Assembly: GCA_964539665.1 (NCBI GenBank)
Contig: CAZIKB010000041.1
Coordinates: 1 to 48,798 of the forward strand
DNA: 48,798 nucleotides
Source of the DNA: CAZIKB01 sp964539665
Lineage (GTDB): Bacteria; Zhuqueibacterota; Zhuqueibacteria; Oceanimicrobiales; Oceanimicrobiaceae
Direction of reading: 5' to 3'
Within the stretch, counting starts at the first letter, position 1. Each line of letters opens with the position of its first letter. Below, in pieces: positions 35,038-43,147 of this stretch. A program made the position numbers and the translations under genes. Under the pieces are notes generated by a model, which searched no databases, was not told the origin of the DNA, and was given only the letters and a program-made list of their open reading frames with translations.

Positions 35038-36138
35038 TTAAATCTCGAGGGTCGTTTTAAATTTTTTGGCACTGATGATGAGCAGTACAATACCCATCCC
35101 AACTAAAGTTGATATTTCCGGCAAAAGCTGAGTCAGGGTGTTTCCTTTCAACATGATGCCGCGTATAACTATCAAAAAATAACGAGCCGGCACAATATAA
35201 GTGATTAATTGCAAAATTTTGGGTAAACTGTTAATGGGGAAAATAAATCCCGACAGCATTATAGTGGGCAACATGGTTGCCAATAACGCTATCATCATCG
35301 CTACCTGCTGAGTCCGGGCTTTTGTTGAAATAAAAAGACCTAAACTCAAAGCCGTAAAAATAAATATTAATGACGAAAACAACAACAAACCAAGATGTCC
35401 CACAAAAGGGACTTTAAATACAAAATGCGCAATTATAAGGATGATACTTAAATCCACAAAAGCCAGAAAAATGTATGGAATCACTTTCCCAATGATAATT
35501 TCAAATGGCCGGATTGGTGACACTAAAATTTGCTCCATGGTGCCGGTTTCCTTTTCACGAACAATGGCGATACTGGTTAACAGAGCAGAAATCATGATCA
35601 GAATCAGGGCTACCAGGCCGGGCACAAAAAAGTAAGCGCTTTTCAGAGCGGGATTGTACCAGATTGCCGGTTGAATATTTATAATTGGTGTGGCTGCCAT
35701 TTCGGCGCTAAATGATTGAAAGATGATGTTGGAGTAAATTCGAATCGCCTGAGCGGCATTTGGATCACTAGCGTCAATGAGTACCTGAACACAGGTCCGG
35801 GGTTGGCGGAGTAAATTTTTTGAAAAATCACCTGGAATGATCAAAATCATTCGGGCGGTTCGCCAGGAGAAAAATGATTCCAATTCAGATTCGGGACCGC
35901 TATAGTGTTGCACGGTGAAAAACTTACTCCCTTCAAATTTTTGGATTAAAGCCCGGCTGTCCGGACTTCCATCGTGATCCAAAACAATGAGATCGATATT
36001 CTGGATTTCCATATTCAAAGCAAAGCCATACAAAAACAGCATAAAGATGGGTATGACAATAACAATTATCAAAGTCCGATAATCTCGCGAGATGTGGATG
36101 AATTCTTTTCTGATAATTGGTAATATGCGTGAGCTCAC
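35038..36138 (-). CDS. ABC-2 type transporter permease (YbhS-like)
   Basis: This 366-residue permease is paralogous to the next gene, with the same topology: an N-terminal helix (TLIIVIVIPIFMLFLYGFAL), a periplasmic domain with DLIVLDHDGSPDSRALIQKF, and five C-terminal helices with VREKETGTMEQILVSPIRPFE and YIVPARYFLIVIRGIMLKG. The start ATG is at 36138. The 298-nt gap between it and the ATPase gene contains a hairpin repeat, which may affect read-through. It likely pairs with the downstream permease. Confidence 0.92.
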   Translation of the reverse strand: MSSRILPIIRKEFIHISRDYRTLIIVIVIPIFMLFLYGFALNMEIQNIDLIVLDHDGSPDSRALIQKFEGSKFFTVQHYSGPESELESFFSWRTARMILIIPGDFSKNLLRQPRTCVQVLIDASDPNAAQAIRIYSNIIFQSFSAEMAATPIINIQPAIWYNPALKSAYFFVPGLVALILIMISALLTSIAIVREKETGTMEQILVSPIRPFEIIIGKVIPYIFLAFVDLSIILIIAHFVFKVPFVGHLGLLLFSSLIFIFTALSLGLFISTKARTQQVAMMIALLATMLPTIMLSGFIFPINSLPKILQLITYIVPARYFLIVIRGIMLKGNTLTQLLPEISTLVGMGIVLLIISAKKFKTTLEI

Positions 36139-36436
36139 AACAAATCCTGGTTAGTGTTTGACCGAAAGTAGCCTTTTCTTGTCATTCCCGCAATCTGTTA
36201 GCGGGAATCCAGTGGAGATATGGATGCCCGATACAAGCATACGGGTATGATATTCATATACCCTCAAATTTTGAGTGAGTACGTTTTTTTTCATAGGCTG
36301 ACTAATTTACACAGCAAAATTACTGCAGAATAATTAAAAGTAAAATAATTGCTTTTTCAAAAGTAAATTATTTTGCCCTCAATCATTTTGCATTTTATAC
36401 TTTTCATTATTTAAAGAGCAATTTGTTTACTATTTG
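36139..36436. other. Gap inside the efflux operon containing a hairpin repeat
   Basis: This 298-nt break between the second ATPase gene and the first permease gene contains the TGTCATTCCCGC repeat (36180-36208) and an AT-rich remainder. No open frame or clear promoter is visible. The break is unusual because the other operon junctions, apart from the repeat-bearing gap before the first ATPase gene, are short or overlapping. Confidence 0.5.
36180..36208. repeat. TGTCATTCCCGC hairpin repeat within the efflux operon
   Basis: ATTCCCGC (36184-36191) and GCGGGAAT (36201-36208) form an 8-bp stem with a 9-nt loop, starting from a TGTCATT end like the other palindromic repeats. A second, weaker stem (CCCG ... 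CGGG) follows near 36228-36244. The far AATGACA end is not present, so it is a partial copy. Confidence 0.55.
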
Positions 36437-37162
36437 TTATCTATCAACCAAATGAATAAACACATCTTGCATTGATTTTTTATGATACTGTTTTCTTAGA
36501 GTTTTTGGACTATCAACCGCAATAATTTCTCCCTGGTACATAATTGAAACCCGGTGACAATATTCCGCTTCGTCCATATAGTGCGTTGTAACAAACACTG
36601 TTTTGCCCTCATCCGCAAGGTGATAAATCAAATCCCAGAAATTGCGCCGGGCTTCTGGATCGACGCCACCGGTGGGTTCATCCAGAAAGATTATTTTGGG
36701 ATCGTGTAACAGCGCACAGCCCAGGGCCAAACGTTGCTTGTACCCTAAAGGCATGTCGCGCGTGAGCCTGTCTGCCTGGTTCAGTAATCCCAGATCCGTA
36801 AGCAACTGCTGCCGTTTGGCTTTTAGTTGTTCCCGGTCGAGCCCGTAAACACCAGCATAAAACTCGATGTTTTCCGCCAGAGTCAAATCATTGTAGAGCG
36901 AAAATTTCTGGCTCATATAACCGATCTGCTTTTTAATCTTCTCATTCTCTTTCCAGATATCAAAACCGGCAACGGTTCCTGTTCCTTCGGTCGGCAGCAG
37001 AAGGCCGCACAGCATGCGAATAGCCGTGGTTTTACCGGCGCCATTCGCGCCTAAAAATCCAAAAATCTCACCATATTGTACAGACAAATTCAGATTTTTC
37101 ACAGCAGCGAAATGGCCAAATCTTTTCTCTAATTTTTCAGTGTAAACTGCAGGAGTATTCAA
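36437..37162 (-). CDS. ABC transporter ATP-binding protein, second half of a split YbhF-like ATPase
   Basis: This 241-residue nucleotide-binding subunit has Walker A GANGAGKTT, a Q-loop in YMSQKFSLYNDL, a signature motif that reads LGYKQRLALG instead of LSGGQ, Walker B IIFLDEPTGGVDP and switch His in VTTHYMDEAEYC. The degenerate signature is also what I recall for the second ATPase half of YbhF. The start is a TTG at 37162 whose TTGA overlaps the TGA stop of the first ATPase, indicating translational coupling. In Escherichia coli the equivalent two ATPases are fused in one chain. Confidence 0.92.
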   Translation of the reverse strand: MNTPAVYTEKLEKRFGHFAAVKNLNLSVQYGEIFGFLGANGAGKTTAIRMLCGLLLPTEGTGTVAGFDIWKENEKIKKQIGYMSQKFSLYNDLTLAENIEFYAGVYGLDREQLKAKRQQLLTDLGLLNQADRLTRDMPLGYKQRLALGCALLHDPKIIFLDEPTGGVDPEARRNFWDLIYHLADEGKTVFVTTHYMDEAEYCHRVSIMYQGEIIAVDSPKTLRKQYHKKSMQDVFIHLVDR

Positions 37163-38088
37163 TTTACTGTCTCTTGTTTTTTCATCAATTCCAAAAATGT
37201 ATCTTCAATGCTTGGCTGAATTGATTTTATCCTGTCGATTTTCACCGGGGCCTTTTCTTTTATTTGAGATAACTGCCCGGCATTCAGGTCACTTTCAAAA
37301 CTCGCGTGCAGGCGATCGCCAAATATTTGTACTGATTTTGCCTGAAATTCGGAATAAAAAAAGTCAACCAATGAACGAATTTTAATACCTGTAATTTCAT
37401 ATAAGCTGCCTGGAAAATATTCAAACAAATTATCCGGTTCATCTAAAGCCAGCAACCTGCCTTTATGCATAAAAGCCACCCGGTCGCACAAACTGGCTTC
37501 GTCCATGTACGGCGTGGAAACCATAATCGTCACCTCTTCCTGGCGAAGCTGTCGTAAAATCTCCCAGAATTCGCGACGTGAAACCGGGTCCACACCGGTA
37601 GTGGGTTCATCTAAAATGAGAATTTTCGGTGTGTGAATGAGCGTACAGGAAAGGGCCAGCTTCTGCTTCATACCACCGGACAGCGCGCTGGCTAATCTAT
37701 TTTGAAAAGGTTCAAGTTTGCTGAATTGATAGAGTCTGCGCAGGCGTTCTTGTTTTTCAATTTTTGGTACAGCAAACAATTCAGCGAAAAAATTTAGATT
37801 CTGTTCAACAGTCAAATCGGGGTACAAAGAAAAACGCTGGGGCATATAGCCAAGCACCGATCGAATTTGAGGAACCTTTTTACCAACATCTTCGCCATCC
37901 ACGTACATTTCTCCCTGTTCACAAAGCAAAAGGGTGCAGAGGGTACGCATGGTGGTAGTCTTGCCGGCGCCGTCCGGTCCGATGAGTCCGAACAACTCTC
38001 CGGACTCAATTTGTAAAGACAGATTTTCAACGGCTATTATGCTGCCGTAACTTTTGCTAAAGTTTTTTATTTCGATAGCGGTTGACAT
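37159..38088 (-). CDS. ABC transporter ATP-binding protein, first half of a split YbhF-like ATPase
   Basis: From ATG 38088 this is a 309-residue ATPase with Walker A GPDGAGKTT, Q-loop YMPQRFSLYPDL, canonical signature LSGGMKQKLALSC, Walker B ILILDEPTTGVDP and a switch region VSTPYMDEASLC in which the usual His reads Pro. It has a C-terminal extension of about 80 residues. An ATG at 38127 is in frame but is created by the TGTCAT end of an adjacent repeat, and the added residues do not fit the family; 38088 begins directly before the beta strand AIEIKNFSKSYG. It overlaps the next ATPase by 4 nt. Confidence 0.92.
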   Translation of the reverse strand: MSTAIEIKNFSKSYGSIIAVENLSLQIESGELFGLIGPDGAGKTTTMRTLCTLLLCEQGEMYVDGEDVGKKVPQIRSVLGYMPQRFSLYPDLTVEQNLNFFAELFAVPKIEKQERLRRLYQFSKLEPFQNRLASALSGGMKQKLALSCTLIHTPKILILDEPTTGVDPVSRREFWEILRQLRQEEVTIMVSTPYMDEASLCDRVAFMHKGRLLALDEPDNLFEYFPGSLYEITGIKIRSLVDFFYSEFQAKSVQIFGDRLHASFESDLNAGQLSQIKEKAPVKIDRIKSIQPSIEDTFLELMKKQETVN

Positions 38089-38121
38089 TTTTATAGCGAT
38101 TCCCACAAACAGTTTTCTATC

Positions 38122-38196
38122 TGTCATTCCCGAATGTTTTTATCGGGTATCCAGAACTCCCCTGGATTCCCAGCTGAAAAGACTGCGGAAATGACA
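38122..38196. repeat. TGTCATTCCCG...GGAAATGACA palindromic repeat between HlyD and ATPase genes
   Basis: The ends TGTCATTCCC and GGAAATGACA are near-perfect inverted complements. An internal stem CCCGA ... TCGGG and a second CTGGATTCCCAG stem are visible. It occupies most of the gap between the membrane-fusion gene (ends 38245) and the first ATPase gene. Confidence 0.7.
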
Positions 38197-38244
38197 GCAT
38201 TTTTGCAATTTTATAAATTTTCAGAACACTAGCCGTGGTCTTTT

Positions 38245-39135
38245 TTATAGTGAAAAATCCAGCGCTATTTCCACTGGCATGCCGTGTTTTAAAATCTTGT
38301 CTGGATTCACAACCTCTACTTTTACCGCATAAACCAGGGAGGTTCTGCTCTCTTCCGTTAGGATATTTTTCGGAGTAAATTCAGCCTTGGAGCTGATCCA
38401 GCTAACTCGCCCTGACAAAGCTTGCTCAGTGCCATCGATGCGTATCTCAGCGTTCTGGCCGACTTTGATTTTGGGCAATACCAGTTCAGACACATAGACT
38501 TTGGTCCACATTTTCTGCAAATCTATAATTTCAACCACCGCAAATCCGATTGGGACGGTTTCGCCTTTTTGAAAATATTTTGTCGTTATCGTCCCCGATA
38601 GTGGTGCTGTGATGGAGGCGTCTTTTATTTGTCTGGCAAGCAACTTGCGCTGTGCTTCCAAACCTTTTCGTTTGCTTTTAATTATATTCAAACTTTGCCG
38701 GGCATTTTCTAATTGAGTGGTGGCCACATCAAACGCGTTTTTTAAATCATCGATAACCTGCTTTGACGCCGTATTCTTTTCGTAAAGGTCCTGATAACGT
38801 TGATATTTCGTTTTCAGATGATTGTATTCTAATTTAGCTCTTTCGTAGGTGTTCAAGCTGATTTGATTCTGCACAGTCAGTTCCTCGATGCCTGCCTGAA
38901 TTTGTTCTGCTTGATAAACGAGTTTTTCAGTATCGATCACGGCAATCACCTGTCCCATAACCACATCCTGGCCTTCCTCTACATTTACATCCAAAATTAA
39001 ACCGCCGGTTTGGGCAGACACTTTCACTGCCGTGCCTTCAATAATACCACTGGCAGTAAATTTGTTTTCACTTCTATTATTGCAGCTAAACAAAAGGATC
39101 AGTACTAAAAAACTAATCAAATGTTTGAATCGCAT
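38245..39135 (-). CDS. HlyD-family periplasmic adaptor lipoprotein (YbhG-like)
   Basis: This is the membrane fusion protein linking an inner-membrane ABC exporter to TolC. From ATG 39135 it has 296 residues: a lipoprotein signal (LVLILLFSC, Cys about 17), a biotinyl-lipoyl half motif GLILDVNVEEGQDVVMGQVIAVI, a long coiled-coil hairpin (about 75-170) and the second lipoyl half SITAPLSGTITTKYFQKGETVPIG. A beta-barrel domain (MWTKVYVSELVLPKIKVGQNAEIRI) completes it. GGAG before 39135 decides the start; the frame extends to 39162 but only into a repeat. It sits between the TolC and ATPase genes of the efflux operon. Confidence 0.92.
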   Translation of the reverse strand: MRFKHLISFLVLILLFSCNNRSENKFTASGIIEGTAVKVSAQTGGLILDVNVEEGQDVVMGQVIAVIDTEKLVYQAEQIQAGIEELTVQNQISLNTYERAKLEYNHLKTKYQRYQDLYEKNTASKQVIDDLKNAFDVATTQLENARQSLNIIKSKRKGLEAQRKLLARQIKDASITAPLSGTITTKYFQKGETVPIGFAVVEIIDLQKMWTKVYVSELVLPKIKVGQNAEIRIDGTEQALSGRVSWISSKAEFTPKNILTEESRTSLVYAVKVEVVNPDKILKHGMPVEIALDFSL

Positions 39136-39161
39136 TCTCTCTCCTTTATTTTTTATTTTCA

Positions 39162-39260
39162 AGACTTCTGCAAAATCCTGGTATTCATCGGATGACTTTG
39201 AGTCATCCGATGAGTGCAGACTACTGTTGAAGTGCCGCTAAAATTACATTTTAGAAGTCT
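39162..39260. mobile_element. MITE-like element, copy 2, at the tolC-hlyD junction
   Basis: The left end AGACTTCTGCAAAAT (39162-39176) and right end ATTTTAGAAGTCT (39248-39260) are inverted repeats differing by a missing GC. The core is a hairpin, CATCGGATGACT-TTG-AGTCATCCGATG (39186-39212), identical in stem to that of the copy at 43148. In inverted orientation its right end matches the left end of that copy (CTTCT..AAAATGTAATTTT). The element covers the stop codon and last two codons of the TolC-like gene. No clear flanking direct repeat is visible here. Confidence 0.65.
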
Positions 39261-40600
39261 TTCACATTTTCTCCGATAACACCAACCGCTCTTTTCAAAC
39301 CAGCTAAATTTATGTAATAGCGGATTAAGGCTAATTGGGTTTGCAGTTCTGCACGAGTCAAATCTGCTTCAGCAGTTACTAAATCGTTTGTAGAGGCAAT
39401 ATCATTTTGATGCTGCACTGAAACGATTCGATATCGTTCGGTCTGTTGGATTTGCAGTTCTTCAGTAAGTTGCCATTCATTCAAACTAAATTGCAGATTT
39501 TCATAGCTTTCTTCTACCTGGTAATCGATGGTTCGTAACAACTCTCTTTCCTCCAGAAGGAGGCGATTTTGGAGTACCTGGTACTCTTCAACTTTTTTCT
39601 GATCGCCCTGCCATCGCCAGAGATTCCATTGCATGTTCAAGCCAACAGAAAAATAATTCATCCATTCATTTGACACAGGGTCTAAACCAGGCTTGGCGTA
39701 ATGAAAATTTGCACTGCCAAAGATAGTCGGGTAATAATTAGAACGAAATAGCTTTTGCTGAATTACAACCACCCTTTGAGCTATTTGTGCACCTTTAAGC
39801 TCAGCTCGTTTTGCGATTGCCTGATGTTTTAATTCCCCCAGGTTTCCAGATTCACTGCCCGGTTGGTTAAGTTCTATTTCTGATATTGGTCGAACATCGG
39901 TTAAATCCAGTATGCGCGACATTTGCAAATTAGTCAGTCTGATTTCTAAATCGTTTTTTTGCTGTTCAATTTTGACCGTTATTGTTTGATTGTAGACATG
40001 AAGCGTATCAAAGGCCATGGCCTGAGCCGCCTCAAACAAATTTCGAATATTGTTGAGCTGAACATTCAAACGCTTCATGCTGGCTGCCAGTATTTTTTTC
40101 TGATTGTAGAGGCTTTGAGCTTTATAAAATAACACATGCGTTTGATAGTACATTTCATTAGCAAGCGCCTCAAGCTTAGTCGATTCACTCAAGGTAGCAT
40201 TCTTTGCAAGATCCGATTGAGCCTGAAGACGAAATCCTGTAAAAACAGGCTGACGCACTCCGAGGATAAATTCCGAACGATCGTGCCCACCCAATTGTAC
40301 ACTTCTGCCGGGAATCCCGACTGTTTTGCTTAAGTCGATTTCATTAATTTCGGACAAATAACTGGATGAAAGTGTTAAGTCTAACGAGGGTAACCGAAAC
40401 GCTCTTTGCACCAATTCCTGTAATCGAGCCACTTTTTCATTTTCTGCCTGCTTTTTGAGCTGCAAATTATTGGCCTTTGCTAATCGTAAAGCTTCATCAA
40501 GATTTATCGGTTCCTGAGTCATTCCATTTTGAAAAATCAATAAACAATATGTTATTGGGATTAAAACCGCATGAAAAATGTTATTGTTTAAAAAAAGCAT
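39251..40600 (-). CDS. TolC family outer-membrane efflux protein
   Basis: This 449-residue outer-membrane channel subunit has a signal peptide (VLIPITYCLLIFQNGMTQE). It carries the TolC/OEP repeat structure: two long helical hairpins, each containing a leucine-rich ALRLAKANNLQLKKQAENE-type segment, with beta strands such as TIFGSANFHYAKPG and YFSVGLNMQWNLW between. GGAGAG lies about 8 nt before the ATG. The C-terminus (ENVKDF) and the stop codon fall inside a MITE-like element, so the original end may have been replaced. It is the second gene of the efflux operon after the TetR gene and would complete a tripartite pump. Confidence 0.9.
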   Translation of the reverse strand: MLFLNNNIFHAVLIPITYCLLIFQNGMTQEPINLDEALRLAKANNLQLKKQAENEKVARLQELVQRAFRLPSLDLTLSSSYLSEINEIDLSKTVGIPGRSVQLGGHDRSEFILGVRQPVFTGFRLQAQSDLAKNATLSESTKLEALANEMYYQTHVLFYKAQSLYNQKKILAASMKRLNVQLNNIRNLFEAAQAMAFDTLHVYNQTITVKIEQQKNDLEIRLTNLQMSRILDLTDVRPISEIELNQPGSESGNLGELKHQAIAKRAELKGAQIAQRVVVIQQKLFRSNYYPTIFGSANFHYAKPGLDPVSNEWMNYFSVGLNMQWNLWRWQGDQKKVEEYQVLQNRLLLEERELLRTIDYQVEESYENLQFSLNEWQLTEELQIQQTERYRIVSVQHQNDIASTNDLVTAEADLTRAELQTQLALIRYYINLAGLKRAVGVIGENVKDF

Positions 40601-40622
40601 TAACTCATCTCTCCGTTTAGTT

Positions 40623-41255
40623 TTACTTAATTTCTACGGACCTATAATTTTTTCTTGCGTCTTCAGTAAGGATACCTTCAAATATGGTTTTAATAATGGC
40701 CTCAAATGCTTCCGAGGCTGTAAACGGTATATTTGAAAGGGTTTCTGGATTAATGATATTCTGAATCGCATTAAAAAAGATCAACGTAACAAGCTGTGGA
40801 TTAACATCACATCTTAATTCATTTTTTTGCACGCCTTCATTTATTAAATTTGCGAATCTGCTTTGAATCATTTCTTTCCGGAATTTTTCGATTTTATGCC
40901 AGATCTGTGGCGCATTTCTTTGTATATCTTGTAAAAATGGCCGTCGAAGTAACATTGATACTTTCCCTCCAAGAAAGGCGAAAAGTCTTTCGAGCTTAGC
41001 AGTAAATTCCAAGCTGTCATCTTGGATAATCTCTTCAGCCCCTTTTTTAACTTCCAGCATGGTAAGTTCCAGTACCTCTTCAAGAAGTTTATTCTTTTTA
41101 GGAAAGAATTTGTACAGTGTTTTCTTACTCATGCCCAGTTCAGCAGCAATTTCATCAGTAGTAACTTTTGTGAAGCCACGATTAAAAAACTGCTCTCGCG
41201 CAGTTTCTAAAATCCGCCTGTTAATATTAATTTCACCGGTCATACTCAATTGCAT
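40623..41255 (-). CDS. TetR family transcriptional regulator (CecR-like position)
   Basis: This 210-residue regulator has an N-terminal helix-turn-helix domain typical of TetR repressors (ILETAREQFFNRGFTKVTTDEIAAELGMSKKTLYKFFPKK, split here as residues 15-54) and a helical ligand-binding domain. It is the first gene of the efflux operon, 22 nt before the TolC gene. It starts at ATG 41255 or possibly ATG 41243; neither has a strong Shine-Dalgarno. A perfect 8-bp inverted repeat lies directly downstream of the -10 box upstream of it, consistent with autoregulation of the pump operon and induction by a pump substrate, as for other TetR repressors. Confidence 0.92.
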   Translation of the reverse strand: MQLSMTGEININRRILETAREQFFNRGFTKVTTDEIAAELGMSKKTLYKFFPKKNKLLEEVLELTMLEVKKGAEEIIQDDSLEFTAKLERLFAFLGGKVSMLLRRPFLQDIQRNAPQIWHKIEKFRKEMIQSRFANLINEGVQKNELRCDVNPQLVTLIFFNAIQNIINPETLSNIPFTASEAFEAIIKTIFEGILTEDARKNYRSVEIK

Positions 41256-41326
41256 TATTGGTTAAAATACACATACACAAGATTAAAATTAGATGATAGA
41301 ATGCCAATAAATAAAATCTACATCAC

Positions 41327-41354
41327 GGAAACTATTTTAGTTTTATTAGTTTCC
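41327..41354. promoter_or_regulatory. Predicted TetR operator: GGAAACTA-N12-TAGTTTCC
   Basis: The two 8-nt arms (41327-41334 and 41347-41354) are perfect inverted complements. On the minus strand the palindrome starts at the first base after the -10 box, so a bound dimer would cover the transcription start. Its place 72 nt before the TetR start codon fits a self-controlling repressor. The 28-bp length is in the range of TetR-family operators. Confidence 0.6.
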
Positions 41355-41383
41355 ATAATACAAAATTTTCCTTTGCTTGTCAA
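41355..41383 (-). promoter_or_regulatory. Near-consensus promoter of the efflux operon
   Basis: On the minus strand a perfect TTGACA (41383-41378) is followed after 17 nt by TATTAT (41360-41355). It abuts the palindromic operator and precedes the TetR gene by about 100 nt. It is placed to transcribe all seven genes down to 33911. Confidence 0.65.
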
Positions 41384-41594
41384 GGGAAAAATGTACTACT
41401 TCCAAAATGACTGTACAGAAATAATCACAATAACAACTACCCTGATTCCCTTCCATTTTCTATTTTCTGGTCTCAATCCCTCCTGAAAATAATCTTCTTT
41501 GGAATATCATTAGAAAAATAATACAAATCCCGACCCAGATCATAAAAGCAGATTCTCCCCAAATTCGGGCACAAAGTGTTCCGCCTGAAACCTC

Positions 41595-42275
41595 TCAGTA
41601 TGTACGTTTGTAAACTACATCAAATTTTAACGAATACCGACCATTTTCCATTCGCGCGTACTGGCACCCAGAACCGTAGAGCCTTGAAGTCCCAGGCAGA
41701 CCTGTATTCCCCAAATCACTGTTCTTAACCCAAACGGCGCTGTAAATGTTATCATCACCGTCCACGAGCTTCCACTGTGTATTTGGGCCGATATTAACAG
41801 GCGGATCAAAGGGAAAAACAATGACCCACGGAGCATTCAAAGGTACGAAGCTACCGGGTGGTACTTCCATTGAAGTTGCAACCGACTGCCTGTCTCCAAG
41901 GATGAGTCTAAGTTGGGTAGGACCATTCTGAACGCTGGTGTAATAGCTGTTGGAACGGCTGGTTGACAGATAGAAAGTAACAGCGTTGACTGCACTCGCC
42001 GGGAAATCGGCTGGCAGACTACCAAAATGTTCTACCGCACAATTACAGCACGCGCTCCCAGCTGCAAAAGAATTGTAGTCCTTCGATGTTGAATCACCTG
42101 CGAGGTAAATAATTTCCTGACACTGTGACATAGGACCCGGCCAGCCTCCGCCACCGACCAAATCAAATTTTGCTGAATACCATACCTGCTTGTTGCGCAC
42201 AGTATATTGACAGCCATTCTGATTTATCAGCCCCGGCAAGCCCACCAGCTCCAAATCAATGCATGAAAGCGGCAC
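41595..42275 (-). CDS. Unrecognised protein with internal duplication, possibly N-terminally truncated
   Basis: This is a 226-residue frame from GTG 42275 that I do not recognise. It shows a repeated motif at both ends: GLPG-x5-6-GCQY-x6-8-Y-x2-KFD (residues about 13-38 and 193-221). A Cys cluster GSACCNCAVEHFGSLP lies in the middle, and WVIVFPFDPPVNIGPNTQW suggests a beta-sandwich. There is no signal peptide although all neighbours are exported. An in-frame TGA lies 2 codons upstream of the GTG, itself preceded by ATG-GTT-ATT, and the gap to the upstream gene is only 33 nt. These facts suggest a decayed or truncated 5' end, so it may be a gene remnant. It is the last gene of the surface-protein cluster. 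Confidence 0.5.
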   Translation of the reverse strand: MPLSCIDLELVGLPGLINQNGCQYTVRNKQVWYSAKFDLVGGGGWPGPMSQCQEIIYLAGDSTSKDYNSFAAGSACCNCAVEHFGSLPADFPASAVNAVTFYLSTSRSNSYYTSVQNGPTQLRLILGDRQSVATSMEVPPGSFVPLNAPWVIVFPFDPPVNIGPNTQWKLVDGDDNIYSAVWVKNSDLGNTGLPGTSRLYGSGCQYARMENGRYSLKFDVVYKRTY

Positions 42276-42308
42276 AATTCAAATAACCATTATGCGGATG
42301 AGACGATC

Positions 42309-43121
42309 TTATCTCAACAAACTCATTTTCTTTACCTGGGTAAATTCGCCGGCCTTTATCTGGTAGAGATAAACCCCGCTAGAGACAGGTTCTCCCTGGC
42401 CGTCTTTGCCGTCCCAGCGACTGGTATGATATCCAGCATCGTGAGGCCTATCTACAAGCGTTCGAATCTCCTGACCAAGCGTATTGAATATACTCAGCAG
42501 AACATGACTGGCCGCGGGAAGCTCAAAGCGGATTTCGGTTTCCGGATTAAACGGATTAGGGTAGTTTTGAAAAACCTGAAACGACTCCGGGATTTCAGTT
42601 TGGACTCGAGGTTTATCCACAGTTGTAATCACTTCCCCTGGCTGAATAACAGTGACCGTCATCGCCTGTCCACTTATATCACTCACCTGGACATTTTGAA
42701 ACTCCAATTTAGCGTTGCCATTGGCCATTGAAGTAAATACCACGGTAGCAAGCGTTCCTGAACTGTCAGGACCTGGCTGACCGCCTAAGGTCGCTCCTCC
42801 ATAGGTGATACGACCGGGTTGACTGGTGTTGTCGATGGTTGGGCCCACAGGCAAGACTGTTCTACCTGTACTCCCTAAAAATGACCCCATCAAAGCGTCG
42901 TCTGCCTGCAAGGAATCGATACTATAGACCAGGTCCACCTGAAAAGCGCCTAAATTGGTTACGTTTTCAATCACAACATCCAATGAGCAAACATCCCCAA
43001 CCGTTAATAAATTGACTACAGGGGGATCCAACTTTATGGTGAGATCTTGAGTATAACCACGCGTCCCAACTAATATAAAAAGTACGACAATAGTTAAAAC
43101 TAACCTATTATGTATATTCAT
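42309..43121 (-). CDS. Small secreted cohesin-like protein with type IX-like sorting domain
   Basis: This 270-residue protein (from ATG 43121, GGAGG 7 nt upstream) has a signal peptide (LVLTIVVLFILVGTRGYTQ), one cohesin-like domain (about 25-170) and a C-terminal sorting domain beginning FQNYPNPFNPETEIRFELP and ending FTQVKKMSLLR. The cohesin-like part contains NLGAFQVDLVYSIDSLQ and LGSTGRTVLPVGPTIDN. It closely resembles the cohesin-like part of the 921-residue protein upstream (LGSTGRTVIPLGPDIDN), so the two are duplicates of one module. Cohesins bind dockerins, and the neighbour carries a dockerin, which hints at assembly on the cell surface. The frame is open to 43196 but the extra part runs into a mobile element. 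Confidence 0.85.
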   Translation of the reverse strand: MNIHNRLVLTIVVLFILVGTRGYTQDLTIKLDPPVVNLLTVGDVCSLDVVIENVTNLGAFQVDLVYSIDSLQADDALMGSFLGSTGRTVLPVGPTIDNTSQPGRITYGGATLGGQPGPDSSGTLATVVFTSMANGNAKLEFQNVQVSDISGQAMTVTVIQPGEVITTVDKPRVQTEIPESFQVFQNYPNPFNPETEIRFELPAASHVLLSIFNTLGQEIRTLVDRPHDAGYHTSRWDGKDGQGEPVSSGVYLYQIKAGEFTQVKKMSLLR

Positions 43122-43147
43122 GTTCAGCCTCCTTTTTATCCTATTTA

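Larger units (their letters stand above)
41256..41594. other. Regulatory gap upstream of the efflux operon
   Basis: These 339 nt separate the 3' end of the surface-protein cluster from the TetR gene, both on the minus strand. The promoter and palindrome at 41327-41383 are listed separately. The rest (41384-41594) shows no gene and no clear terminator for the cluster that ends at 41595. Confidence 0.6.
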
